Assembly: GCA_902785575.1 (NCBI GenBank)
Contig: CACZZF010000011.1
Location: forward strand, 1 to 64,000
DNA from: an uncultured Bacteroidia bacterium
Lineage (GTDB): Bacteria; Bacteroidota; Bacteroidia; Bacteroidales; UBA932
Reading direction: 5' to 3'
Length of the DNA stretch: 64,000 nucleotides
In this document: positions 27,888 to 37,603 of the stretch, piece after piece
Layout of the letters: every line of letters begins with the position of its first letter
Position numbering within the stretch: the first letter of the stretch is position 1
The notes under the pieces: generated by a model
The model's database searches: none
Seen by the model: the letters and a program-made list of their open reading frames with translations, nothing else
Told to the model about the DNA's origin: nothing
Program-made: the position numbers and the translations under genes

Positions 27888-28885
27888 GCCTCAATCCCTT
27901 TATTATCAGTTGTTTCTATTAATATGTCCGCAGATTTCCTCGCTTCGACCTCCTGTTGGTGGAGCATCTGGAAAGAATAAGAGAACTGCGCTCCATACAA
28001 GATGATCAGCCATCCGAACCTCAGCCACATCATGAAGAGAGGCAGGGCGGCGACCGCTCCGTAGACCGCGTTTATATTGGTAACGAGAACCTGTGTCTCA
28101 AGATATAGATACTGTAGCAGGGTGAAAATGATACCCGCCCAAAGCGCCGCTTTAAGAGCGAAACGATACTCGACCTTTGTGGCTGGAATGAACTTGTACA
28201 TCGCGGAGAGAGTCATGATAGCCACACCACCGAATATGGCCCAGCTCAAGAAGGATTTGATTCTGTTGGAGATTCCGAAACTGTTTGGAATCAGGTCGAG
28301 GACATGGGAATACACGACAGTCCCGGCGAAGAATATCAAGACGATAAACGGGATAAGTATCATGATTATGATATCTATCCCGTAACTCTTAAGCGCTTTC
28401 CTCTGGGGTTTCCTGACATGCCAGACATTATTGAACACTTTCTCCACCCTGTTCATCATCCAGATGACGAGCCAGACGAAGGAGAGAGCCGTGATGGCAC
28501 CGAACACGCCTGACTTGGAAGCGTCAATGATATTCGAGGCGCTGTTCATCAAGGTGTCGATGACGGTCTGGTTGATATCGGCGGAATACAAGGCGTCCCG
28601 AAGCACGTTTTCGAGCCCGAATCCGCTGGTGACCGCGAAAGCGACAGCGACCATCGGGACCAATGCCAGCGTGCAGAAATAGCTTAGAGCCACAGATTGG
28701 AAACCTATCTTCTCGTCAGCGAAATTCTTGAAAGCGTCGATCACCACCTTGATGTCCATGATGACCCTGGCCTTGGCCTTTGAGAGCTCGTTGAGATTGA
28801 AATGCCAGATGTCATGGCCGATGAATTTGCTGATCCACCGGATGTAACTCTTGATCTTGAAAACCATATCGCCGAACCAACCCAT
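27884..28885 (-). CDS. YihY/UPF0761 family membrane protein
   Basis: Integral membrane protein of the YihY (formerly RNase BN or BrkB-like) family; the molecular role is unknown. The 333 residues contain about six membrane helices and family signatures such as FFAGTVVYSHVLDLIP and YKFIPATKVEYRFALKAALWAG. The terminal helix region includes FMMWLRFGWLIILYGAQFSYSFQM. ATG at 28885 lies 5 bases after the ligA stop; a TTG three codons earlier would overlap it. The 3' end overlaps spoT by 4 bases. Confidence 0.9.
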   Translation of the reverse strand: MGWFGDMVFKIKSYIRWISKFIGHDIWHFNLNELSKAKARVIMDIKVVIDAFKNFADEKIGFQSVALSYFCTLALVPMVAVAFAVTSGFGLENVLRDALYSADINQTVIDTLMNSASNIIDASKSGVFGAITALSFVWLVIWMMNRVEKVFNNVWHVRKPQRKALKSYGIDIIIMILIPFIVLIFFAGTVVYSHVLDLIPNSFGISNRIKSFLSWAIFGGVAIMTLSAMYKFIPATKVEYRFALKAALWAGIIFTLLQYLYLETQVLVTNINAVYGAVAALPLFMMWLRFGWLIILYGAQFSYSFQMLHQQEVEARKSADILIETTDNKGIEA

Positions 28886-28890
28886 ATCGC

Positions 28891-31020
<2,130 letters not shown>

Positions 31021-31064
31021 TGTCCGCTATCCGGAAAGGAATATCATTCAACAAAATAACTATC

Positions 31065-32294
31065 ATGAAAGATTCAATCATTATCCTCTGCGGTGGCGGC
31101 CCCGCGCCCGGAATGAACACTGTCGTGTTCTCAGTCGCCAAGACTTTCCTTTATAAAGGCTTCAGAGTCATTGGACTCCACGAAGGCTACAGCGGACTGT
31201 TCCACAAAAATCCCCGCATCGAGGACATCGATTTCTTCAAGGCTGACGCTTATTTCAACAGGGGTGGTTCCTACCTCCAGATGAGCCGTTTCAAGCCTAC
31301 TGACGAGGACTTTGAGAAGAATTTCAACCTCCCTCTTTTCCAGGAGAATAACGTAAAGCTCCTGGTCACCGTCGGTGGTGACGACACCGCTTCCACCGCC
31401 AACAGGATCGCCAAGTTCCTCCAGGCTAAGAACTATCCGATCCACAATATTCATGTCCCCAAGACTATCGATAACGACCTGCCCCTCCCGGACAACGCTC
31501 CGACCTTCGGCTTCAACTCGGCCAAGAATGAGGGCGCTCATATCGCCAGGACAGTTTATGAGGATGCGCGCACTTCCGGAACATGGCTCCTCATCTCCGC
31601 TATGGGTCGTTCCGCCGGCCATCTCGCTCTTGGAATCGGCGAGGCTACCCATTGCTCGATGACCATCATCCCCGAGATGTTCAACAAGACTCCGATTTGC
31701 CTTGACAAGATTGTCAAGCTCGCTGTTTCAGCCATCCTGAAGCGCAAGATCTTGGGTATCCCTTACGGCACGGTGGTTGTCGCTGAAGGTGTGTTCCACG
31801 ACCTTGACCCTGAGGAGATCAAGAACGCTGGTGTGACTATGACCTACGACGAGCACGGACATCCGGAGCTTGGCAAGATCAGCAAGGCCGTCCTCTTCAA
31901 TGACATCCTCGAGAAGGAGTTCAAGAAGATCGGGCTTAAGATGAAGACCCGTCCTGTGGAGATCGGTTACGATGTCCGTTGCCAGGATCCCGTCGCTTAC
32001 GATCTTTCCTATTGCACGGAGCTCGCGATGGGTGTTTATGAGCTTTACTCGAAGGGTGAGACCGGTTGCATGGTCTATGTGGACAAGAATGGCGATCCCA
32101 AGCCTCTCTATCTGAAGGATTTGCAGAATGAGGAAGGAAAGATCCCTCCTCGCAGGGTCAACATTGACGGTGGCATCGCCAGGAACTATTATCTCCACAT
32201 TTGCCACTACATCACTCCCAATGACTACGAGGCCGCCAAGGCTTTCGTCGCCAATCCTGAGGAATATGATTTCAAGAAGATACTAAACTGGTAA
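31065..32294 (+). CDS. pfp: Pyrophosphate-type 6-phosphofructokinase
   Basis: Phosphorylates fructose 6-phosphate, reversibly and with PPi if the residue reading is right. The 409 residues show the PFK fold: CGGGPAPGMNT (9-19), GGDDT (104-108) and PKTIDND (132-138). Asp in GGDD and Lys in PKTIDND are the pair known to favour PPi over ATP; ATP enzymes have GGDGS and a Gly at the Lys position. GRSAGHLAL and the IPE motif (IIPEMF) complete the sugar site. ATG at 31065 is preferred over a frame that begins inside the -7 box. The 3' end overlaps the convergent amylase gene by 12 bases. Confidence 0.93.
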   Translation: MKDSIIILCGGGPAPGMNTVVFSVAKTFLYKGFRVIGLHEGYSGLFHKNPRIEDIDFFKADAYFNRGGSYLQMSRFKPTDEDFEKNFNLPLFQENNVKLLVTVGGDDTASTANRIAKFLQAKNYPIHNIHVPKTIDNDLPLPDNAPTFGFNSAKNEGAHIARTVYEDARTSGTWLLISAMGRSAGHLALGIGEATHCSMTIIPEMFNKTPICLDKIVKLAVSAILKRKILGIPYGTVVVAEGVFHDLDPEEIKNAGVTMTYDEHGHPELGKISKAVLFNDILEKEFKKIGLKMKTRPVEIGYDVRCQDPVAYDLSYCTELAMGVYELYSKGETGCMVYVDKNGDPKPLYLKDLQNEEGKIPPRRVNIDGGIARNYYLHICHYITPNDYEAAKAFVANPEEYDFKKILNW

Positions 32295-33851
32295 GACAGA
32301 GTATCCGAAGGCTCGTATGGAGACGCTCAGCTTGAGCGTCTCCTTTTTGTTTGTCCCCAAATAAGCCAACGCTTCAGCAGGGATCAAGATATCCATCGAC
32401 GCGTCTTCGTCTGAGAAGTCGCAAACAAAGAGCCTGGCTTTTCCGTTTCCCCCTCTCAGGAAGGCGAAATGCCTGTCCGGATCGAATCCATTATCCCGGG
32501 TCTGACAATAACCCAAGTCGTATGTCCCGGAGCCTTCAATTTGAGGGTCTCCGGCCAGGGCGAGAAGACCTTCATACATTCCAAGAACATTCTTTTCTTC
32601 CAGGGTAAGTCCCTTACCCTCATGAATATAGGAGTACAATCTTCTCAATGAGGCCACACTCCACCAGTCGAATATCGTGGTACGTCCGTCGAGTCCGCTG
32701 AAACCTTCCTTTTCCATCCCGGACTCACCGATTTCCTGGCCTGAATAGATCATAAATGGAGCATCGTTGAGCAGCAGTCCGGCGCATAGGGGAGCGGCGG
32801 CTTTGAGAGGATTCTTCCCAAAAAAGTCTGAGGCGAAACGCTGCTCGTCATGATTCTCGAGGAAGTTGAGCATTCTGGGCTGCAAGTCTCCGAGGAACTG
32901 CCAATTCCATGTTATTCCTTTTGCCGGGCCATTGCCCTCGATAATGGCGCGTAATGTGTCGTACAAGCCCGATTTGTCGTAAAGGAGATCGAATCCTACT
33001 TCCTCGATATAAAGCCGGTACAGATCCTTCTGGTAGACCTCGGCGATGAATATCACATCCGGAAACTCAGCCTTGATTCCGGTGATAAGCCATTTCATGA
33101 ACTGCCAGGGCACCATCTCGACCATGTCGCAGCGGAACCCGTCCACCCCTTTAAGGCACCAGTATCTCACAATTTCCAGCATCCGGTCCCAGGTGGGAGT
33201 GTGGAAGTCGCAGTAATTCAGTCTGATAGTCTCATACCAATCGTTCTTTTCAGGGGCGGGGGAGAAGCGGTTGCCGGAGGCCTTGGCCGGGTTCTCGTAA
33301 TATTGTCCGTTGTCAGGAAGAACTAGGGCTTGGCCCGGATAGTAGTAAAAATCATTCTCCGGCCGCCAATGGAAAGTACGGTCGTCATTTTCACCGAGTA
33401 CTCCGGAAGATGGTCTGTGGATTTGGCCGACCTTGCCGTAATCACGGGATACATGATTAGGGACAAAGTCTATGACGGCCTTTAATCCGGCAATGTGAGT
33501 TCTCTTTAATAAAGACTCGAACTCGGATATTCTATTCTTTGGATTATCAGCTAGATACGGATTAACATCAAAGTAGTCGGTAATGGCGTATGGGGAACCT
33601 GCCTTACCTTTGACGATGGCTTGGGCGGAAGCGAGACATCCGGGAAAAACCTCTATCGTGGCATGCCTGATAACTCCGGTATACCAGACGTGGGTAACGC
33701 GGAGCTTTTCCTTAAGCCAGATTAGAGTCTTATCGTCTATAGAACTGAATTTACCGCAACCGTTCTCCGCAAGGGAACCATCAGGGACAGGGTCGGTGAC
33801 GGGATTACCCCAAAGGCGGGGAAACATCTGGTAGACAATCGTTTTACTCAT
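32283..33851 (-). CDS. Alpha-amylase family (GH13) glycoside hydrolase
   Basis: Cytoplasmic GH13 enzyme (no signal peptide) of 522 residues, acting on alpha-glucans or maltodextrins. The four conserved regions are clear: VIDFVPNHV (region I), GFRCDMVEMVPW with the nucleophile Asp (region II), VIFIAEVYQ with the acid/base Glu (region III) and FLENHDEQRFAS (region IV). After the barrel, a small C-terminal beta domain follows. The ATG overlaps the 3' end of the receiver/PEP-synthase-like gene by 8 bases, so it is coupled to it. The placement suggests a role in internal glycogen or maltodextrin use. Confidence 0.92.
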   Translation of the reverse strand: MSKTIVYQMFPRLWGNPVTDPVPDGSLAENGCGKFSSIDDKTLIWLKEKLRVTHVWYTGVIRHATIEVFPGCLASAQAIVKGKAGSPYAITDYFDVNPYLADNPKNRISEFESLLKRTHIAGLKAVIDFVPNHVSRDYGKVGQIHRPSSGVLGENDDRTFHWRPENDFYYYPGQALVLPDNGQYYENPAKASGNRFSPAPEKNDWYETIRLNYCDFHTPTWDRMLEIVRYWCLKGVDGFRCDMVEMVPWQFMKWLITGIKAEFPDVIFIAEVYQKDLYRLYIEEVGFDLLYDKSGLYDTLRAIIEGNGPAKGITWNWQFLGDLQPRMLNFLENHDEQRFASDFFGKNPLKAAAPLCAGLLLNDAPFMIYSGQEIGESGMEKEGFSGLDGRTTIFDWWSVASLRRLYSYIHEGKGLTLEEKNVLGMYEGLLALAGDPQIEGSGTYDLGYCQTRDNGFDPDRHFAFLRGGNGKARLFVCDFSDEDASMDILIPAEALAYLGTNKKETLKLSVSIRAFGYSVLPV

Positions 33852-36780
33852 TTTTGAGGCCGATTATCGATTTCCCGGAATTCCTGTCGATGAATCCTCT
33901 CAGATCCTTGGATGACCAGACTTTGGCGAATTCTCCCTCATATTCAAGATCCAACGACTCCAAGGCCTTGAAATCGATCGATCCGGATCCGGCATATTCA
34001 TCAACTGAAAGGTAGCCGACCCCGAGGGAAGTGATGTTCTGGAAGAAGTGGGTTCCTTGGCTGGGCTCGATCCTGAACCCTTCCATCCCGTATTCAACCA
34101 CCATCCTCGCGGCTGAGATGTCCGTCCAACTCACGGGGACTCCTAATGTGGGAATTGATGAGCCCCACCTTCCCGGGCCGATCAGGAAATATGACTTGCC
34201 TTCCTTAAGCATTCGGGAGTTTATCGCTGAGATCTCGTCAGCCATCTGCCTTGTCTTCAGCTTGTCGAAAACTCCGGGGAGTATGGCCACAATGAGGTCA
34301 GTGTCCTGGAACAATCCATTGCCGAGGGCGTTGTCGCTAGTTACCAGGACTGTGGATAATGTCTTGGAAACCTCCTCCATTGAGGTGTTCTGGAAAGAAG
34401 TGCTTTCCGATACCGGCCTGACTTGGAGCAGCTCGAGGGCGGCCTCGCGCCCGGATGTGCCCTTTACTGGATCGAGGGCGAACTCGATCTCGACCTCTGA
34501 CATGAGCTCGTTCCGGCAAATGTCCATGATATCCGATAGGGCAGTGGCAAGAGGGAACCTGTCGTATTGGAATATCCCGTCGAATGAGATTACTCTTGGA
34601 CCTCTGACGCCCATTCCTGGCTGCATACGGTCGTCTTGAGCCACGTAGGTGGAAACGACCAACTCGGGTCTGTCATATTTCTCAAGTGCCTCAGTCACAG
34701 GTATTCTCCTGAGGTTGACACCGTCGTTCTTGGAGATCTTGAAAGCCCCCGGACTGGTGTCGAGGACATACATTTCCGTCTGGGTGTCCCTCATGGCGAG
34801 GGAAGGGGAGGAGAGCTGCAATATCTTCTTGGTAGCTTTAGGACTGACCCTGAGGGTGCGTCCTCCATCAACCACAGTCTTTCCAAGGCCAAAGGCCACG
34901 TTCAATATTCCGTCCGAAGGTTTCTCAGAACCAATCGGATACGCGTTGGACGACCTGGCCACGCCGGATAGCATCGGATAATAGTCGTCGCCGTGTCTGG
35001 TGCCGCAGATGCTCTGGATGATGATGGCCATCTTCTCCTCTCCGATAAGGTTCCCGCTGGCCTGGATATAAGCTCGGCTGCCTGCGAAATAGGTCGAGGC
35101 ATAGACGCTCTTTATGGCCTTGGAGATCTCCCTGAGCATCCTGTCCTTGTTCTCGACAAAAGGACACATGTATGTGGAATACACTCCCGCAAACGGCTGA
35201 TAATTACTGTCTTCCAGTTTAGAGCTGGACCGGACAGCCACGGGGCTGTCCAAGGTCGCGACGAACGCCCTCAGCTTTTGCAACAGTTCAGCCGGAAGGA
35301 TCGAGGCGACGAACTCTGACAAGATCTCGTCATCTGAAAGCTCGGAATCGATCACATGCTGTAGTCCGTTCTCGAGCACAAACCTGTCGAACCACTCGGT
35401 GGTCACAACAATAGTGCGTGGGATGGATATGCTCATCCCCGGATATTTGTCTGAGAGTGAATATTTCAGGACAAGATGATTGAGGAAAGCAAGGCCTCTG
35501 GCCTTACCGCCGAGGGAGCCTTCTCCCATCCTCGCGAACCAGAAATAGTCCTGATAAGTGTCCTCCTTGAAATCCGCGATGACTCCTTGGCCGATCATCT
35601 GGTGGTACTTGTTGATCTGCTCCAGCAGGAAGGAGCGGAACTCGGAAGCTACCGTATGGTGCTCAGCCTTAAATGTTTCCGCCAGGTTGAACAGCCCCCT
35701 CGCGTAAAGCCATTTCGAGAACATATTCCTTGAGGTGTTGCTGACGAGAACCTCATCCGGAATATCTCCGATTATATCTTCCAGCTCTGTAAGGCTGGCC
35801 GCGCGACCGTATTCCGTGCCATCTGCGTCCTTGAAAACGAAGTCACCGAAGCCGAATTCCTGTTTCATATAGTCTCCAAGCTGCATGAACAGGGTCCTGG
35901 AGAACTTCTTGAGGAACCCGACTCCGAGTTGCTCGGCGACCTTGGCAATACTCCCTTGCGAGGACTGCAGAAGTACTGGCATCAGCGGATCGTATTCCTT
36001 GATGATCCTGACCAGGTCAAGCCCCGCGTCAAGTTTCTCGGACTTGCTGCTGTCTCCCTTACGGATCACCATCCCGACATCGGAGATGACTCCCATCAGG
36101 TTCTCCTTGTATCTTTCGAAATACGCCAAGGCATCCTCATAGCATGTCGCGAGGAGGATTTTCGGTCTGGAGCGCTTGCGGTATTTCTTCTGGTCATCAT
36201 TAAGGAACTCGGTCAGGAACTCGCGGCTCTGTGTGATCAGAAGTTTGTATAACTCAGGTAGATAGGTGGAATAATAACGAACTGAGTCCTCGACCAGGAG
36301 AATCACCCTGACTCCGACCTCAAAAACATCGTTCTCGGCGTTGACCGAATCCTCGATCAGTTTGACAATGGCGAGAATCAAGTCGGCGTTGCCCTGCCAG
36401 CTGAACACGAAGTCAATCCCGGAGCGGTCATTCTCGAAAATCCTCTGCCTGACCGACTTGGAGTAGTGAATCAGCATGATGAACGGAATCTTGGATCCTT
36501 CTCCGCGCAACTTGGCGGCGAACTCGAAGACCTCCTTGTCCCGGTCGTTGTACATGCATATTATCATGTCAATCTCCGAGTCGGTCTCGAGGATCTTGCC
36601 TGCCTCGACTGATGAGTTCGCCCAGATGAAGGTCGGGGGATTGCTCAGGTTCAACTCCCTGTATTCGCTCACGATCTGGCTCTCTATACGCCCATCCTCC
36701 TCGAGGGTGAACGCGTCATAGTTGCTGCAGATCATCAGGATTCTCCTGATTCTGGAGCGCATCAATGATTCTTCGTTCAT
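33844..36780 (-). CDS. Receiver-PEP synthase-like fusion protein
   Basis: A 978-residue cytoplasmic protein. Residues about 10-145 resemble a degenerate response-regulator receiver without the acidic pocket. Residues about 157-305 look like an intact receiver: acidic pair Glu164/Asp165 (LLVEDS), phospho-acceptor Asp234 (VISDVGM), Ser273/Ser274, and Lys291 or Lys292. Residues about 415-790 form a PPDK/PEP-synthase nucleotide-binding domain with GGKARGL (424-430), VAVRSSSKLED (514-524), Glu766 and the LLQVRPV strand (784-790). The His-carrier and PEP-barrel domains are absent. A C-terminal region (about 800-978) with GPGRWGS (868-874) and GTHFFQN (909-915) is unrecognised. It probably couples a phospho-signal to ATP-dependent phosphotransfer; substrate unknown. 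It is coupled to trmH upstream and amylase downstream. Confidence 0.8.
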   Translation of the reverse strand: MNEESLMRSRIRRILMICSNYDAFTLEEDGRIESQIVSEYRELNLSNPPTFIWANSSVEAGKILETDSEIDMIICMYNDRDKEVFEFAAKLRGEGSKIPFIMLIHYSKSVRQRIFENDRSGIDFVFSWQGNADLILAIVKLIEDSVNAENDVFEVGVRVILLVEDSVRYYSTYLPELYKLLITQSREFLTEFLNDDQKKYRKRSRPKILLATCYEDALAYFERYKENLMGVISDVGMVIRKGDSSKSEKLDAGLDLVRIIKEYDPLMPVLLQSSQGSIAKVAEQLGVGFLKKFSRTLFMQLGDYMKQEFGFGDFVFKDADGTEYGRAASLTELEDIIGDIPDEVLVSNTSRNMFSKWLYARGLFNLAETFKAEHHTVASEFRSFLLEQINKYHQMIGQGVIADFKEDTYQDYFWFARMGEGSLGGKARGLAFLNHLVLKYSLSDKYPGMSISIPRTIVVTTEWFDRFVLENGLQHVIDSELSDDEILSEFVASILPAELLQKLRAFVATLDSPVAVRSSSKLEDSNYQPFAGVYSTYMCPFVENKDRMLREISKAIKSVYASTYFAGSRAYIQASGNLIGEEKMAIIIQSICGTRHGDDYYPMLSGVARSSNAYPIGSEKPSDGILNVAFGLGKTVVDGGRTLRVSPKATKKILQLSSPSLAMRDTQTEMYVLDTSPGAFKISKNDGVNLRRIPVTEALEKYDRPELVVSTYVAQDDRMQPGMGVRGPRVISFDGIFQYDRFPLATALSDIMDICRNELMSEVEIEFALDPVKGTSGREAALELLQVRPVSESTSFQNTSMEEVSKTLSTVLVTSDNALGNGLFQDTDLIVAILPGVFDKLKTRQMADEISAINSRMLKEGKSYFLIGPGRWGSSIPTLGVPVSWTDISAARMVVEYGMEGFRIEPSQGTHFFQNITSLGVGYLSVDEYAGSGSIDFKALESLDLEYEGEFAKVWSSKDLRGFIDRNSGKSIIGLKNE

Positions 36781-37544
36781 GCTTCTTGATTGTTGTTAAG
36801 TCGTCTTCGGAACTCCGCGACAGTGATAGCGGTAGCCACGGCCGCGTTAAGGGATTCGGACCCTCGGTCGTTCTCCGGGTAAGGGGGGATCAGGAGACGT
36901 TCCGTCAAGGTAGAGGCAACCTCCAGGGAGATGCCATTTGATTCATTCCCTATGACTATCAATGATTTGGTCTTTTCTCCGGTGTTCAGTTCCTTTTTGT
37001 ATATGTCAGTCCCGTCCAGGAAGGTGCCATAGGCGTCTCCTCCTGAGAGGGCAATGAACCGGCTTAGCCGGGCTATGTCGCAATAGTGGAACTTGACTCT
37101 GAAAATGGCTCCCATCGTGGCCTGGACAACTTTCGGATTGAAGATGTCGACAGAGTCCATTGATGCGAAGACAGCGTCAATCCCGAACCAGTCAGCGATC
37201 CTCAAAATGGTTCCCATGTTGCCAGGATCACGGATCCCGTCAAGCGCCAGGAAAAGCCCGTTCTCAGGCAACGAGAAATAGGACAGGTCCTGTATTTCGA
37301 TGTCAGATGGTTTACGCAGCACGGCGAGAGCAGGGGAGGGCGAGGCCAGCATGGTCATCCTTGACATCGCCGTGACTCCGACCTCAGAGATCTTGTAATA
37401 ACGGAAAACCTCAAATGAGGAGTGAAGCGCCTCTTCGACCATCTTCTCTCCTTCCACGACAAACATGCCGTTGGAATCCCTGAATTTCTTTTGCTCGAGA
37501 GATTTGACGAATTTGATTTCGTTGTTGGAGACGGGTATGCTCAT
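36777..37544 (-). CDS. TrmH/SpoU family RNA 2'-O-methyltransferase
   Basis: SAM-dependent methyltransferase with the SPOUT knot fold, expected to methylate a ribose in rRNA or tRNA. The 255 residues begin with an RNA-binding substrate domain (KFVKSLEQKKFRDSNGMFVVEGEKMVEEAL). The three SpoU motifs follow: DGIRDPGNMGTILRIADWFG, VIGNESNGIS and IPPYPENDRGSESLNAAVA. The exact target nucleotide cannot be told. It overlaps the next gene by 4 bases and is divergent from tamL. Confidence 0.93.
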   Translation of the reverse strand: MSIPVSNNEIKFVKSLEQKKFRDSNGMFVVEGEKMVEEALHSSFEVFRYYKISEVGVTAMSRMTMLASPSPALAVLRKPSDIEIQDLSYFSLPENGLFLALDGIRDPGNMGTILRIADWFGIDAVFASMDSVDIFNPKVVQATMGAIFRVKFHYCDIARLSRFIALSGGDAYGTFLDGTDIYKKELNTGEKTKSLIVIGNESNGISLEVASTLTERLLIPPYPENDRGSESLNAAVATAITVAEFRRRLNNNQEA

Positions 37545-37567
37545 AAAATCATCATGTGGAAATTAAA

Positions 37568-37596
37568 CAAATATATTAATATTCTTTTTATTTTTG
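37568..37596. promoter_or_regulatory. Divergent -7 boxes, trmH-like / tamL
   Basis: Minus-strand TATATTTG (37575-37568) lies 23 bases before the trmH-like ATG. Plus-strand TATTTTTG (37589-37596) lies only 7 bases before the tamL ATG, so the tamL message would be nearly leaderless. No -33 box is obvious for either. Confidence 0.45.
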
Positions 37597-37603
37597 TGGA
37601 ACC

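Noticed and set aside
27884..28885. YihY as ribonuclease BN
   Set aside because: The old RNase BN name for this membrane family is not supported; RNase BN is a different, soluble metallo-beta-lactamase protein.
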